From Pleurodeles waltl (Eukaryota; Chordata; Amphibia; Caudata; Salamandridae), in contig NC_090446.1 in NCBI RefSeq assembly GCF_031143425.1, positions 1,025,933,066 to 1,025,997,065 on the forward strand: 64,000 bases of DNA. The letters run 5' to 3'. The first letter of the stretch is position 1; every line of letters begins with the position of its first letter. Below, in pieces: positions 23,087 through 34,424 of this stretch. The position numbers and the translations under genes are program-made. Below the pieces are notes generated by a model that made no database searches, was not told the DNA's origin, and was given only the letters and a program-made list of their open reading frames with translations.

Positions 23087-25183
23087 TGTTAGAAATGGGG
23101 TCTTTGGTTGACAGTCAGGTTACCCCCTGTTCAAGCAAGGACACTCACTCTAGTCAGGGTAAAAGAGAATCACCCTCAGCTAACCACTGCTTACCCCCTT
23201 GGTAGCTTGGCAGAGCAGTAGGCTTAACTTCAGAGCGCTAGGTGTAAAGTATTTGTACCAACACACACAGTAACTTAATGAAAACACTACAAAAGGACAC
23301 AAAACCTGTTTAGAAAAATAGGAAATATTTATCTAAACAAAACAAGACCAAAACGACAAAAATCCGACATACACAAGTCAATTTTTATAGAGATTAAACT
23401 CAAAAATAGCGCTTAGAAACAAAAATGCTTGAATGAGATGTTAACACGGCGTCGTGAAGGAGTCGTTCCCAACAAGCCGACACCAGCGGCACCAGACACG
23501 GAGTCATGTAGACCCCAAAGTACAGTACCTTTGGTGAAGAATGGAAACAAGCCGATGCGCGAAGTTAGAGATCGCGGCGTCTGTGCGAAACGTTGAATCC
23601 GTGCACTTCGAGCGGCGTCGGTCACGACGTGGTGCGGCGACTTCCACGGAGTCGCAGGCTTCAGCGGGGCTGCAGCGGCATCAGGCCTGCGAAGAGCGTC
23701 GCGTTCCAGCGAGGGTCATGGCGTCAGGTGCAGGCGGCGTTACCGGATTCAGCAGCGGGGTCGGTCCGGAGTCGTCCGAAGTCGATTTCCTTGGATTTCC
23801 ACCAGCTTTTCTTTCAAGGGCCCAGGGACTGGATAGGGCACCACTTGTCAGAGCAGGAGTCTCTCCAGAGACTCCAGGTGCTGTCAGAGAGAAGTCTTTG
23901 CTGTCCCTTAGACTTCAAACAACAGGAGGCAAGTTCTAAATCAAGCCCTTGGAGATTTCTTCACAAGATGGAGGGCACACAAAGTCCAGTCTTTGCCCTC
24001 TTACTCTGGCAGAAGCAGCACTGCAGGAAAGCTCCAAAAAGCACAGTCACAGGCAGGGCAGCACTTCTTCCTCAGCTATCAGCTCTCCAGGCAGAGGTTC
24101 CTCTTGGTTCCAGAAGTGTTTCTAAAGTCTGTAGATTTGGGTGCCCTTCTTATACCCATTTTAGTCTTTGAAGTCACCTTTCTTCAAAAGGGACTCACAC
24201 CTACTTGTGAAATCCTGCCTTGCCCAGGCAAGGTATCAGACACATAGCAGGGGGTGGGAGCCGGCATTGTCAAAGGCAGGCACAGTCCTTTCAGATGAGA
24301 GTGACCACTCCACCCCTCCCTCCTAGCAGAGATGGCTAACCAGGAAATGCAGGTTACACCCCAGCTCCCTTTGTGTCACTGTCTGGTGTGAGGTGAAAAA
24401 CAACCCAACTGTCAAACTGACCCAGACAGGGAATAAACAAACATGGCAGAGTCACAGAATGGTTTAAGCAAGAAAATGCCCACTTTCTAAAAGTGGCATT
24501 TTCAAACGCACAATCTCAAAATCAACTTTACTAAAAGATGTATTTTTAAATTGTGAGTTCAGGGACCGAAAAACTCCACATGCCCATCTACTCTCTAGGG
24601 GAATCTACACTTTAATCATATTTAAAGGTAGCCCCCATGTTATCCTATGAGAGAGACAGGCCTTGCAACAGTGAAAAACGAAATTGGCAGTATTTCACTG
24701 TCAGGACATATAAACCACATTACTGTATGTCCCACATTATCCATACACTGCACCCTGCCCTTGGGGCTACCTAGGGCCTACCTTAGGGCTGCCTTACATG
24801 TAAGAAAAGGGAAGGTTTAGGCCTGGCAAGTGGGTACACTTGCCAAGTCGAATTTACAGTGTAAAAATACACTTACAGACACTGCAGTGGCAGGTCTGAG
24901 ACATGATTAAAAAGCTACTTATGTGGGTGGCACAACCAGTGCTGCAGGCCCACTAGTAGCATTTGATTTACAGGCCCTGGCACCTCTAGTGCACCTTACT
25001 AGGGACTTGCTAGTAAATCAAATAGGCCAATCATGGATAAACCAATTACATACAATTTACACGGAGAGCATATGCACTTTAGCACTGGTTAGCAGTGGTA
25101 AAGTGCTCAGAGTACAAAAGCCAACAGCAACAGGTCAGAAAAAATATGAGGCAGGAGGCAAAAAGATTCGGGATGACCCTGCA
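23087..25183 (-). repeat. Gyp-1 solo LTR, 2097 bp
   Basis: Bounded by TG...CA on + (TGTTAGAAATGG ... GATGACCCTGCA). Orientation is taken from 1-547, where the same LTR follows RNase H on +. Flanks CAAG (23083-23086) and TAAG (25184-25187) are a possible 4-bp target duplication with one mismatch. There is no primer site or internal sequence on either side, so it is a solo LTR. It lies in Harb-B2 Myb-L exon 2. A CpG-rich block spans about 23440-23780. Open frames inside (for example 23541-24171) are not recognisable proteins. Confidence 0.85.
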
Positions 25184-26436
25184 TAAGCAAAAGTCCAACA
25201 ACAAGGAAAAAAAAACAATAGCATCAGTCTGTGCCACTTATACTGTATCTCTTTAGTTCTGTGCTAAAGATCATGCCAGTGTTGTGACAGCAGGAAACGT
25301 GCCCTTTTCACTCAACCACTGTTGACTTGTCTGCTATGTACTGTCATTGTCTCAAATCTTACCCATGGCAATTTTGACACCTCCTTACTAATGCACACTT
25401 CTCCTAACCATGTCTCATTACATGTCCCTCACCCCTTGACTCTGATTATACTACAAATGGCTAAGGTTCTCTCATGGGGTCTGTGAACTGGCTATTGTAT
25501 AGCATTTGAAATTACACTTGCATCTGTAAATAAAGCACCTTGTTCATATGTAACATTTCTACATTTACTGTGATACATCAACTCCGCTAAATGATTGCAT
25601 TGTAGGAATACATGTCAATGAGTACAGAACAGAATTACATGAGTGCATAAGTGTCAGAAACAAACCCACACACTAGGATTCTAGCGTGAAAAAGGTGAAT
25701 GATGGTGTTGTGGGCGTCAACCAACTTACAGAGACATGTACTGAATAGAAATCTTGGAAGTTGACATACAGCATGCATGGCTCAGAACCAAGTCAATGGT
25801 AATTTACCCAGATGGGAGTACCAGTACAACTAATATGTGTGGCACAGAAGCGGCTAACCTAATCAGTGATGGGCACCTGTCAGTGTTGCAGGATACAGTC
25901 CCAAATTTGGCTGTTGTCATATGTGCCACACTTGCCAACAATGATACTGCAAGACCCTACCAATGACAGTTGAAGTTCCATACTTACCTGTCCAAGATAA
26001 CATATACATTCACAATGTGAATTGTTGGAACAGTGGATGACATTTGTATGGACTAGTTTATGTCATTTAGCAGCCAATCTGACAGATCCTTGGTCATAGG
26101 GGATGCACATGGTAATCCATGGAAATGAAGACAGTAAGCATACTCTAAGCCATTCCTCCTACTTGCCCAGTGCACACATGATAACACCCAGACATTCAAT
26201 CAACATGGAGAATAAATAGTCTAAAAGAAACAGGATTTATTCAAAAATATTTAAACTTCATACCTGAAGCCGATCCTAAAAACTACCCTACACTAAACTA
26301 ACCTAAACTAACTTAACTTACAACTAAACCTATCTATCCTATTCTAAACTAATCTTACACATGTAACGTGACACTCTAAACATTGTCCCGCCACCCACTG
26401 TAAGAGACAAGATACAAGTCGTACAACATGAACTAA
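25184..26436 (+). other. Harb-B2 Myb-L 3' region with poly(A) signal
   Basis: Continuation of the host element after the LTR. AATAAA at 25529-25534 ('ctgtAAATAAAgc') matches the one at 9385 in Harb-B1. From about 26270 the A/C-rich tract begins. No other gene is seen. Confidence 0.55.
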
Positions 26437-27344
26437 GGCCTAGATTTATACTTTGTTTGCGCTGAATTAGCATCATTTTTTAATGCTAATTCAGCGCAAA
26501 CCTAACTCCATATTTATATTTTGAAGCTAGACTAGTCTAACGTCAAAATATTGGAGTTAAAGTAATTTTTTGCTAGTGGGAAACTACCTTGCGTCAATGA
26601 GATGCAAGGTAGGCGTTTCCGGACTCTAAGGCCCTAACGCCTTATTTATCCTCCCCTGCAAAAATGGTGCATGGGAGAGAGGCAGGCCTAAATAATGGCG
26701 ACACTCTTGCTTAGAGCCATTATTTAACTCCTGGGTCAGGGCAGGTGTTAGGGGGCCTGTCGGCCTATTTCCATGGTGGAACACCATGGAATAGGACCAC
26801 ATGTATCCTTCCCAGGTCCCAGGGACACTCCCACCCACACCAGAGGAACAACAGAGGATGAGGGACCCCATCCCAGGTAAGTATAGGTAGGTAGAGGTAA
26901 GTATTTGTTTTTATTTTTAAAAGTGCCATTGGGGGCCCTGAAATGGGCCCCCGTCATGGCACCAGGTGCAATGGCCATGCCCAGGGGACCCTTGTCCCCT
27001 GTGTTGGCCAATGGGGAGGTGGGCATGACTCCCGTCTTCTCTAAGAAAGGAGTCATGTGGTATGGTAGGTTTTGCGTTGAGAAATAATGCTAGGCAGGTT
27101 ACAGTCTTTTTTTACTCTAACCAGCCTAAAGTAATTTTTTAGTGCAAAGCCCTCCTCCCCCATACCGCCACCCCTACCCGGCTAACTTAATTTTTCTTGA
27201 CATTAGCCCACTCTTAGTACCAGCTTGCACCATCCTTAAATGTGGCGCCCAGCTTGTGCTTTGGCATGGCGCTATCCGGCGGTAAACTATTTCACGTAAA
27301 ACTGCATTAGAGCAGTTTTGCGAAAACATGTTTAAATATGGGCC
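26437..27344. mobile_element. MITE-1: 908-bp non-autonomous Harbinger
   Basis: Ends GGCCTAGATTTATACTTTG and, inverted, GGCCCATATTTAAACATG, flanked by perfect TAA duplications (26434-26436, 27345-27347). No transposase or Myb frame inside. The termini resemble Harb-B (ATTTATACTTTG), so a Harb-B-type transposase could have moved it (inference). It carries the hairpin at 26584-26612, also seen in Harb-B1. Confidence 0.85.
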
Positions 27345-27385
27345 TAAGGCTACACATGTATTTACTTAACCTATGTCCTAAACAA

Positions 27386-27390
<5 letters not shown>

Positions 27391-27439
<49 letters not shown>
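27391..27439. repeat. (TA)n microsatellite
   Basis: About 24 uninterrupted TA units at the place where Harb-B1 has a short 'tacatatacatatt', so the expansion is specific to this copy. Confidence 0.9.
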
Positions 27440-27441
<2 letters not shown>

Positions 27442-27634
27442 TTGTACTTTTTTTCCATTTTTTTTTAATTGTTTTTATTTTTTATGCACATATACCTCAA
27501 CATAACCCTCACCCAACTCTCAAATAAAAAAGTACTAAACCCCAACCCCAACTATACTTACTGTAACCTATGTCTACCCTACACTATATTACTAACCTAA
27601 AACTATCCATCTAAAACCCAATATAAATGTCTAT

Positions 27635-29955
27635 TGTTGGAAAATGGGTTATTGGTAAGGGCAGGTAAGTACCTACACTTAGCAATAGGCCACTAACCTC
27701 CACTTAGTTCCAGTTTGGTCTCAATAAATTGAACCCAGCTCAACCCTTGGTAGCTTGGCAACTAGCGACAAGGCCTAACTTAGGAGGCATAGGTGTAAGT
27801 CATTAAAAAAATCACAAAACAGTGAATAAGTACAACACAAAACACAATCAAAATCCAACACCAATTTTAAAAAATAGATTATAGTTTTATCTTTAAAATT
27901 ACACCAAAACGAATAAAATCAGATAAAGGGAACCGGAGATATGAATTTGTAAAGAATTAATGCTTTTAACGCTTAAAAATGAATAACGCCAATCTGGTAA
28001 TCAGGTCGCACCTCGACTGGGGCAAAGTCAAAGTTTGAGGCCGACCACGATTGCGCCCTGCTTGGCTACAACTCACAGGATACCTCGGTCAAAAGTTTAC
28101 CTTCGGACTTTTCTTGCACATTTTCTTCAGCGGGACCAAGTCGCCAGTCCAATCCGACCTCCTGGAACTGTTCCTCAGATGCGCGTTGCAGTAATCCTCG
28201 GTGGAAATTTTTACCTTCGGACTTAGTTGTTTTTTCAAGATGAAATTCCTTTGACAGGGGCAAACCTGAATCTTGATCCAATGTCCCTGGAGCCCTCTTC
28301 GGATACACTGCCTGGGAGGACCCGGTCTACTTCCTACATTCGAACTTAGGACCAGATGTAGCAAAGGTTTTTACCCATTCTGTGTCTATGGGAAAAAGTG
28401 TTCGTACATATGGCCGTTAGTCACTTTTTCTGAGATTTTCTTCACCGGGATGAACCTGCAAGTCAGGCCGGGTCGCAGTTGAGACAAGCCGGCTAGAGTT
28501 GCCGCGGGTGGTTGGTCCCTTTATGGAGCTGTTTTCCAAAAGTTCTCCAAACTTCTCCAAACTCCTGGACCTTCTTCCAGATGTTCCTTCAAGGTTCTTT
28601 TGAGGTCCACAGCTCACCCCAAGGTTCCAGAAGCTCTGAGATGCTCCTTGAGGGTGCGGACCACAACTCCCAGAATGCACCATGCTCAAACTCCTTTTCG
28701 TCCACTGGATAGTGGTCAGCTGGTCAGTTTCTTCAGGAGTTGGTGCAGGTGACTCTGGTTAGCAGGTATTCACCTGTAGCAAACAGGGAGTCCCTCCTTC
28801 AACCAGTTCAAGCCAGGCAAAGTCCTAATTGTGGAGCAGCCCAAGTGTGCATCTGGTGCAGTCCTCCAGAGTGCAGTGTCCAGGTGCAGGTCAGGGGTCC
28901 AGCAGGGCAGTCCTTCTTCTTCCTGGCATGGATCTGAGGTGTGGGTGCAGGTCTGCCAGTTTTATCCTTGCTCCTCGGTGAAAAACAAGGGGGTCCTGGT
29001 TCTCCGATCAAGTGCAGTGTTTGCAGGATGTGAGGGAGGTGCTGGGTTGTTCCAAATGTCCTTCCCTGCCTTTGAATCCCAGCTTGGCAGCCCTCCCCCT
29101 TCTTGCCTCTCCATCTGCTGAGGGAAGATCTCCTCCCCCAGGGGCAGCTCTTTGTGTTGAGCCAGACCTCTTCACACCTCATCAAGGCAGCCTGGCCACG
29201 CTACCAGAGGCTGGCCAATCAGAGCAAAGCAGCAAAAATACTGCAGGGCTGAAGTAGGGAACATTTCAGGTAAAGTTTAAAACTCTTTACCTGAACAAGT
29301 TATATTAAATTCCACAACTGGAAGTTGTGGGATTTATTACAACAATTCATTTGATCATAACCTTGAGGTATCTGTTACTTAAGGCGACCTTTAAAATTAA
29401 AATAAAGTCTCCCCATTCTAGCCTATGGAGGTCATTCACTACAATGAGGGAAAAACGAATTTGGATGTTTTACCTCACCAGGTCTTATAAAACTATTTTT
29501 ATAAGGTCCATGCTTATAGTTACATGGCACCCAGCCCTAGGGACACATAGGGCACACCTTAGGGGTGACTTATATGTAAAGTTAAGGTAGTTTAAGACTT
29601 TGGAACAACATTTAATTCCAAAGTCAAATTTGCATGTAACTTTAATTTAAAAGAAGCCAGCAAGGCAGGGATGCCTTTAAAATGACACTGGGCACCTCAG
29701 CAGTGCACCTATAGGGCACCACCTATACTGGGGTCCCTAAACCTACATGCCCTACCATATACTAGGGACCTATAGGTAGGTTGACTTAGCCAATTATAAT
29801 AAGCCTAATTTGCATACTCATTTTATACAGAGCACAGGCCCTGGGACCGGTTAGCAGTATCCAATGCACCATCAGAGACAGGAAACCACCAGCAAAAAGT
29901 TTAAAATGTGGGTAAAAAGTCAGAGGGCCTCTGCAATCAGCCCTGTTTTCCCACA
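27635..29955 (-). repeat. Gyp-2 3' LTR, 2321 bp
   Basis: TGTTGGAAAA...TTTTCCCACA on +, with short inverted ends. It aligns along its length with 41003-42067 and 52154-53513. On the minus strand AATAAA (29338-29333) is followed at once by a hairpin of CCACAAC/GTTGTGG (29330-29312), a likely poly(A) site. Confidence 0.9.
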
Positions 29956-29985
29956 CAACCCCCCCCCCCCCCCAACCCATATGCC
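29956..29985 (-). promoter_or_regulatory. Gyp-2 polypurine tract
   Basis: The minus strand shows GGGTTGG plus a run of 15 G (29973-29959) directly before the LTR start TGTGGGAAAA. A purine run at this point primes plus-strand DNA synthesis. Its position fixes the element's orientation. The G run may be longer than the original through slippage. Confidence 0.8.
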
Positions 29986-30334
29986 CAGGAGACTCAGTTC
30001 AACCCTGGGAGAGTCTTCCTGGTTTGTTAGGCGAGGAAGACAGTGAGGAAAACCGGCTGTCCCTTTGCAGGGCTTTCTCTGCCTTACATCCTCCTGTTAT
30101 GGTCACTCCCTCTGGGTAGTGAACCGATCCCTACAGTGAAAGGACCCATTTTAAACTGAAACTTCCCTCTCTCTCTGCCAATTTGGGTGGTGAGGTGCCC
30201 ACCTCCCCTATCCCTAACTTTGCTAGGGCAACACCTAGCTTACCCAGAGAGGTTATCCAACACTTGAGCAACTCCATTTTGACCAACAGGGTCAGGGGCC
30301 TACTTTGCTTTTGGCCCTGGGGCTGCCTCCCAAT
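29986..30334 (-). pseudogene. Gyp-2 residual sequence before the 3' LTR
   Basis: On the minus strand a partial frame reads 'PQGQKQSRPLTLLVKMELLK' and 'LGKLGVALAKLGIGEVG', then stops. It is not recognisable as RT, RNase H or integrase. It continues the linker seen at 31250-30845 across the LINE insertion, so the pol core was probably lost earlier. Confidence 0.4.
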
Positions 30335-30844
30335 CAATCAATCAGTGTATTTGTAGAGCGCACTACCACCTGTGAGGGTCTCAAGGTGCTGGGGGGACGA
30401 GGGGTGCTGCTACTGCTCAAGTAGCCAGGTTTTGAGCCGCTTCCTGAAAGTCAGCAGGTCTTCGGTCTGTCGTAGGGGCAAGGGAAGGGTGTTTCAGGTC
30501 TTGGCGGCGAGGTGGGAGAAGGATCTGCCTCTGGTAGTTGCTCTTCGGATTCGGGGGACGGTGGTGAGGGCGAGGTCGGCTGAGCGGAGTTGGCGGGACA
30601 GCGTGTAGAAGGTGAGTCGTCTGTTGAGGTAGGCTGGACCGGTGTTGTGGAGCGCCTTGTGTGCATGGGTGAGGAGCTTGAAGGTTATCCTTTTGTTGAC
30701 GGGGAGCCAGTGTAGGTGTCTCAGAAGGGAAGTGATGTGGCGGTGGGCATCGAGGATCAGGCGTGCGGAGGTGTTTTGTATGCATTGCAGTTGTTTGAGG
30801 AGTATGGCCGAGGCTCCTGCGTAGTTGACAGTTGTCAGAACCAC
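30335..30844 (-). mobile_element. 5'-truncated LINE (L2/CR1-Rex-like), 3' end
   Basis: The minus-strand frame holds the C-terminal end of a LINE reverse transcriptase: 'LQCIQNTSARLILDAHRHIT', 'LLRHLHWLPVNKRITFKLLT', 'AHKALHNTGPAYLNRRLTF', typical of the L2/CR1 group. The 3' end has CTTGAGACCCTCACAGG and GGTAGTGCGCTCTACAAATA, then repeats of ATTG (30347-30335). Truncation at the 5' side is normal for reverse-transcribed LINEs. It was inserted in the Gyp-2 internal region. Confidence 0.85.
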
Positions 30845-32837
30845 ACCCTAAGCTCTCCTCTGACAGGTGGCTGAGCTGCTTTAGGGGCAACTGTGGGGTC
30901 CTGGCATCCCTCCTGCTGTCTAGAGTCAGGGCTACTGCCTCCTGTGGCAGACACCCTCCTTCCACTCTCCCTTCTGTCAGTGCAGGGGTAACACCCTGCA
31001 GCTGGACAGATGCCTGACTACTCAGGACTTCCTTGGGGTCAGGTGAGGCCTCACCAGTGCCAACTCTGGACTTCCCCACTACTGGGGCAGAAGGCTTTTG
31101 TCTCCCTGTAACTCTCTTTAAGTGTGGCCAACCCTTCCTTTTCTTCTTTCCTTTTCTGGGGGACCCGTGTCTCCTGACTGTAGGGGCTAGCTTCCCAAAA
31201 CTTAGGGTTGGGTAAGCACCCTGGGCGACCCTCCCCTCTGGGACCAGACTCACCTCTAAGAGGTCATTGCCAATGATACAATCTAGGGGGAGGTCAGCAC
31301 TGACTACCCCCCTAAATCAGTCAATTATACCCTCCCTCTCTAGGGTCACTATTGTTAGAGGTTTGGAAGTGGCCTCCCCTGTGGCTATCCTAGCTTTCCT
31401 GGTCTCTCCTAGGACATACATGTCTGGGGTAACCAAAAGGTCACTCACTATAGTGTGACTGCACAGGTGTCTCTCAGGCATGCTGTAGGGATCCCATTCA
31501 CCTGAATGGGGTGAAAGTGCTTACTCCTACCCTCAGGGATCACCAGCTTACCATCTGGTCCTGTCTCCCAGCCCAATGTTATGAGGACTTCATCATCTGA
31601 GGAGTCCTCCTCCATGGCTGCACTGGACAGCCCAGTGCTAACCACCTTCCTTCGACAGGCTATATCTCCCCTGAACTGACCTCTCTGCTGACAGTCAAAG
31701 CAAGCGTTACTGTCTAAAAGCTTTTTCAACCCTGGGTCTCCCTGCCTCTGCTTGTCAGAGTGGGATTGACTCCCCTCCTTCTTAGGGTTCTGGGGTACAA
31801 AGGGAGTCTTTGTGATGGGCTTGCCTCCTCCCTCCTTAGCTTTTTGAGGGCCTGACCCCCCTTCTTAGAGTCTTCCCCACCCTGGTTCTAAACCACTCAT
31901 CAGCTACCTCCCCCAGCTCTCTATGGTTGGTCAGCTTAGAGTCCGCTTGATGCTGGGGTAACCTTTCTTGTATACAATTTTTCGAGATGGGCTCTCTCAT
32001 GATCAAATTTTATAACCCCTCATAAGTATTTACTTTGTTACCATGTACCCAGCCCTCTAGTGCCTTAAGTGAGGTGTCTACAAAGTTAGCCCAAGACTGG
32101 GTATTGACCTTCTGGATGTCCCTGAACATCATCCTATACTGCTCTGGGGTCAGACTAAACGTCTTGGTTAAGCACCTCTTCATACTAGGGTATGAATCTG
32201 TCTCCTCTCCACTTAAGGTCAGAAGCTCCCAGAGCTGGGGACCAACTCCCATAGAAGTGAACCCCAGTATTGAGGCTTAACCCTTCTCATTTGGAGTGCC
32301 CTCTCAAAAGTCCCCAACCACTTGTCTATGTCATCCCCCTTTACAGTAGCAGGAACCACCCCCTTGGGCAGTCTGGGTCAAAACCCTCCACCCATGGACA
32401 CCTCAGCTTCGGTGTCGCTGCCACCATCTGTCTGTTCAATCCTTGCACACTTCTCCTTCTCTAGGGCCAACTTCTCTGCCTCCAAAGCTATGAGGGCTAC
32501 CTGGGACTCAGGTTCCCTTTCCCTGAGGTCCAGTCCTGCTTCCTCTTGGTCTGATACCACAGACCCTCCCCTCCAACTAGCTCTGGATGGGGCCCTAGCT
32601 GCTGAGATTACAGTGAAGCAATCATGCTCCTCCTCCTGGATGTTGGAGAGGACATCTTCCCTCTCCCTTCCTACCTCTGAAGCTTCCTCTGTCTCTTTCT
32701 GAGCTACCCAGACTTCAAGGGAATTAGCCATCACAGCCATTCTAGGGTGGTTAGTAGCAGGTAAACCCCTCTTTCTACACAACACAACAAAGCTCAGCTG
32801 CAGTAAGTGTGGGTAGGCTATCCAGATCAAGCTCCAT
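30845..32837 (-). pseudogene. Gyp-2 gag-protease, broken
   Basis: Minus strand from the ATG at 32837: 'MELDLDSLPTLTAAELC', then with a frameshift 'RKRGLPATNHPRMAVMANSL' (SAP-like start common in such gags). A Glu/Lys-rich coiled coil follows ('VALIALEAEKLALEKEKCAR'). Next is a SCAN-like capsid part ('YPSMKRCLTKTFSLTPEQYR', about 32190), and a cysteine motif 'ACFDCQQRGQFRGDIAC' near 31690. The protease has 'LRDTCAVTL' near 31450, where Gly is expected after DT, and 'DLPLDCIIGNDLLE' near 31270, the second conserved motif. From about 31250 a Lys/Pro-rich linker runs to the LINE. Stops and frameshifts separate the parts. Gag packages the RNA; protease matures the polyprotein. Confidence 0.8.
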
Positions 32838-32935
32838 GGTCTCCCTTAAGTTTTATGTCACTTTAAAAAAAACGTTGCCACCAATTGATCAGAACAAATT
32901 AGAAAAATAAAAAATGAAGTAATTAAAAAAAATGA
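32838..32935 (-). other. Gyp-2 leader next to Harb-A1
   Basis: Short A/T-rich 5' leader between gag and the Harb-A1 insertion. Its other half is 40872-40978. Confidence 0.6.
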
Positions 32936-33263
32936 GGCCCTCATTACCTCCCTGGCGATTGGTGTTAAAGCGGCAGTAATACCGCCAACAGGCCGGCGGT
33001 AAAAAAAATGGAATCATGACCACAGTGGAAACCGCCAACACAGACAGCCATTTTAACAGTCCAACTGCCACGGCGGTAGCAACAAACACTGCGGCAGTAA
33101 CCGCCAACAGCCTGGCGGCAGACAACGTACTGCCCACTCCATCACAACCTGCCCATCTGCCAGCTTTTCCAGGGCGGTACCAACGCCATCAAAAGCATTG
33201 TGGAAACACTACTCTGAAGGGAAACCACTCACCTCTCAACACTCAAGGAAGAACCAGGACGCC

Positions 33264-33346
33264 ATGGAGCCCGAGCTGCAGGTCTTCCCCATGCTGGTGT
33301 ATCTGCTCATATACCAGGAGCACCAACGCCGGAGACGACGACCACG
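33264..33346 (+). pseudogene. Harb-A1 transposase exon 1
   Basis: ATG opens 'MEPELQVFPMLVYLLIYQEH' then 'QRRRRRP', and the exon ends CG|GTGAGT after 27 codons and two bases. Exon 2 at 37795 begins with G, restoring an Arg codon and continuing 'ARPLGQVRRW'. A start with a hydrophobic stretch and an arginine run is usual for HARBI1-like transposases and may serve nuclear entry or DNA contact. Harb-A2 has the same exon with the same length. This copy of exon 1 has no stop. The intron of 4448 bp encloses the whole Myb-N gene on the other strand. Confidence 0.8.
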
Positions 33347-33789
33347 GTGAGTACTGCACTTAGCACACAAGGGAGGGGGGAAGAAAAAGAGAGTGACACA
33401 CACGTGAACATGCAACACCCCCAACCCCACCCCCAACACCATACACACAAACACATGCAACAACATTACATATACACCCCAGTAACCCTCTGGAATAACG
33501 CATTGACAAAAGGAATGGATTCAAATGAGTGTAATATTAGAAAATTTGAGAAATACGTTCATAAATAAATAAACAGTATGTACAATATATACAATATATA
33601 CAAAATGAGGGACAATGTCCACACAAAAATAGTCTGTGGCCCACTGGCCCAAAAAAAATAGGCCAAGCCCACACTTGACTCCTGCCTCAATACAGAGAGA
33701 ACACTGAAGGGGCATCAGATCGAAAACACACAGGCACCTCAGGGGGGACGGGGGGCACCTCAGCCGGAAGATGGTACTACGCCGCTGCT

Positions 33790-34254
33790 CCTGGAGGGGG
33801 CTCGATGCCCACTGCTTGGTCCTGGGGAGTGCAAAGCCACAGTCTCTATAGTGGGTGGTTTGCCCACTGCTTTGTCCTGGGGAGTGCAAAGCCACAGTCT
33901 CTCAAGTGGATGCCTTCTTCCACTGGTTCTGGAGGGGGCTGTGTGCCCAGTGTGCTTCATCCTGCCAAGGAGGGGGTGAGTGGATGCCTTCTTCCACTGG
34001 TTCTGGAGGGGCCTTGTGCCCAGTGTGCTTCATCCTGCCAAGGATAGGGAGAGTGGATGCCTTCTTCCGCTGGTTCTGGAGGGGGCAGTGTGCCCAGTGT
34101 GCTTCATCCTTCCAAGGATAGGGTGAGTGGATGCCTTCTTCTGCTGGTTCTGGAGGGGGCTGTGTGCCCAGTGTGCTTCATCCTGCCAAGGTTAGGGTGA
34201 GTGGATGCCTTCTTCTACTGGTTCTGGAGGGGGCTGTGTGCCCAGTGATGCAGC
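33790..34254. repeat. Harb-A1 minisatellites: ~64-bp (about 1.7x) and 74-bp (5x) units
   Basis: The 64-bp type ('gtgggtggtttgcccactgc') is at about 33790-33905. The 74-bp type starts 'GTGGATGCCTTCTTC' at 33906, 33980, 34053, 34127 and 34201. Same order and place as in Harb-A2, where both arrays are longer. It lies past the 3' end of Myb-N, inside transposase intron 1. Confidence 0.9.
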
Positions 34255-34424
34255 ACTTGAGGAGTGCCAGGTCACAGTCCCTCACCTGGGTGTCAGACTC
34301 AAGAGATTTGCAGTGGGCAGGAAGCATGACACTCCATGGAGGCAGGATACAGTCCATCCGCCGGCGGCTACGGCTGCACAGTGGTGGTAGTGCCGGTGCT
34401 GGTTTGAATGCTGCCAGTGATGGT

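Larger units (their letters stand above)
21906..27634 (+). mobile_element. Harb-B2: second Harb-B copy, left segment
   Basis: It starts GGCCCAGATTTATG after TTA. It contains the Myb-L gene (22230-23086), the poly(A) region and the A/C-rich tract seen in Harb-B1 at 10190-10620. The element is interrupted by Gyp-2 and continues at 53519 with the Myb-M exon. The right end was not found, so the full extent is unknown. Confidence 0.7.

Noticed and set aside
23541..24171. Open frames of 132 and 192 codons inside the Gyp-1 LTR
   Set aside because: Also present, shifted and broken, in the copy at 63047-63416; GC- and CpG-rich LTR sequence with no domain seen.
29959..29973. C15 run as an assembly error
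   Set aside because: It sits exactly where a polypurine tract is expected; exact length may still be uncertain.
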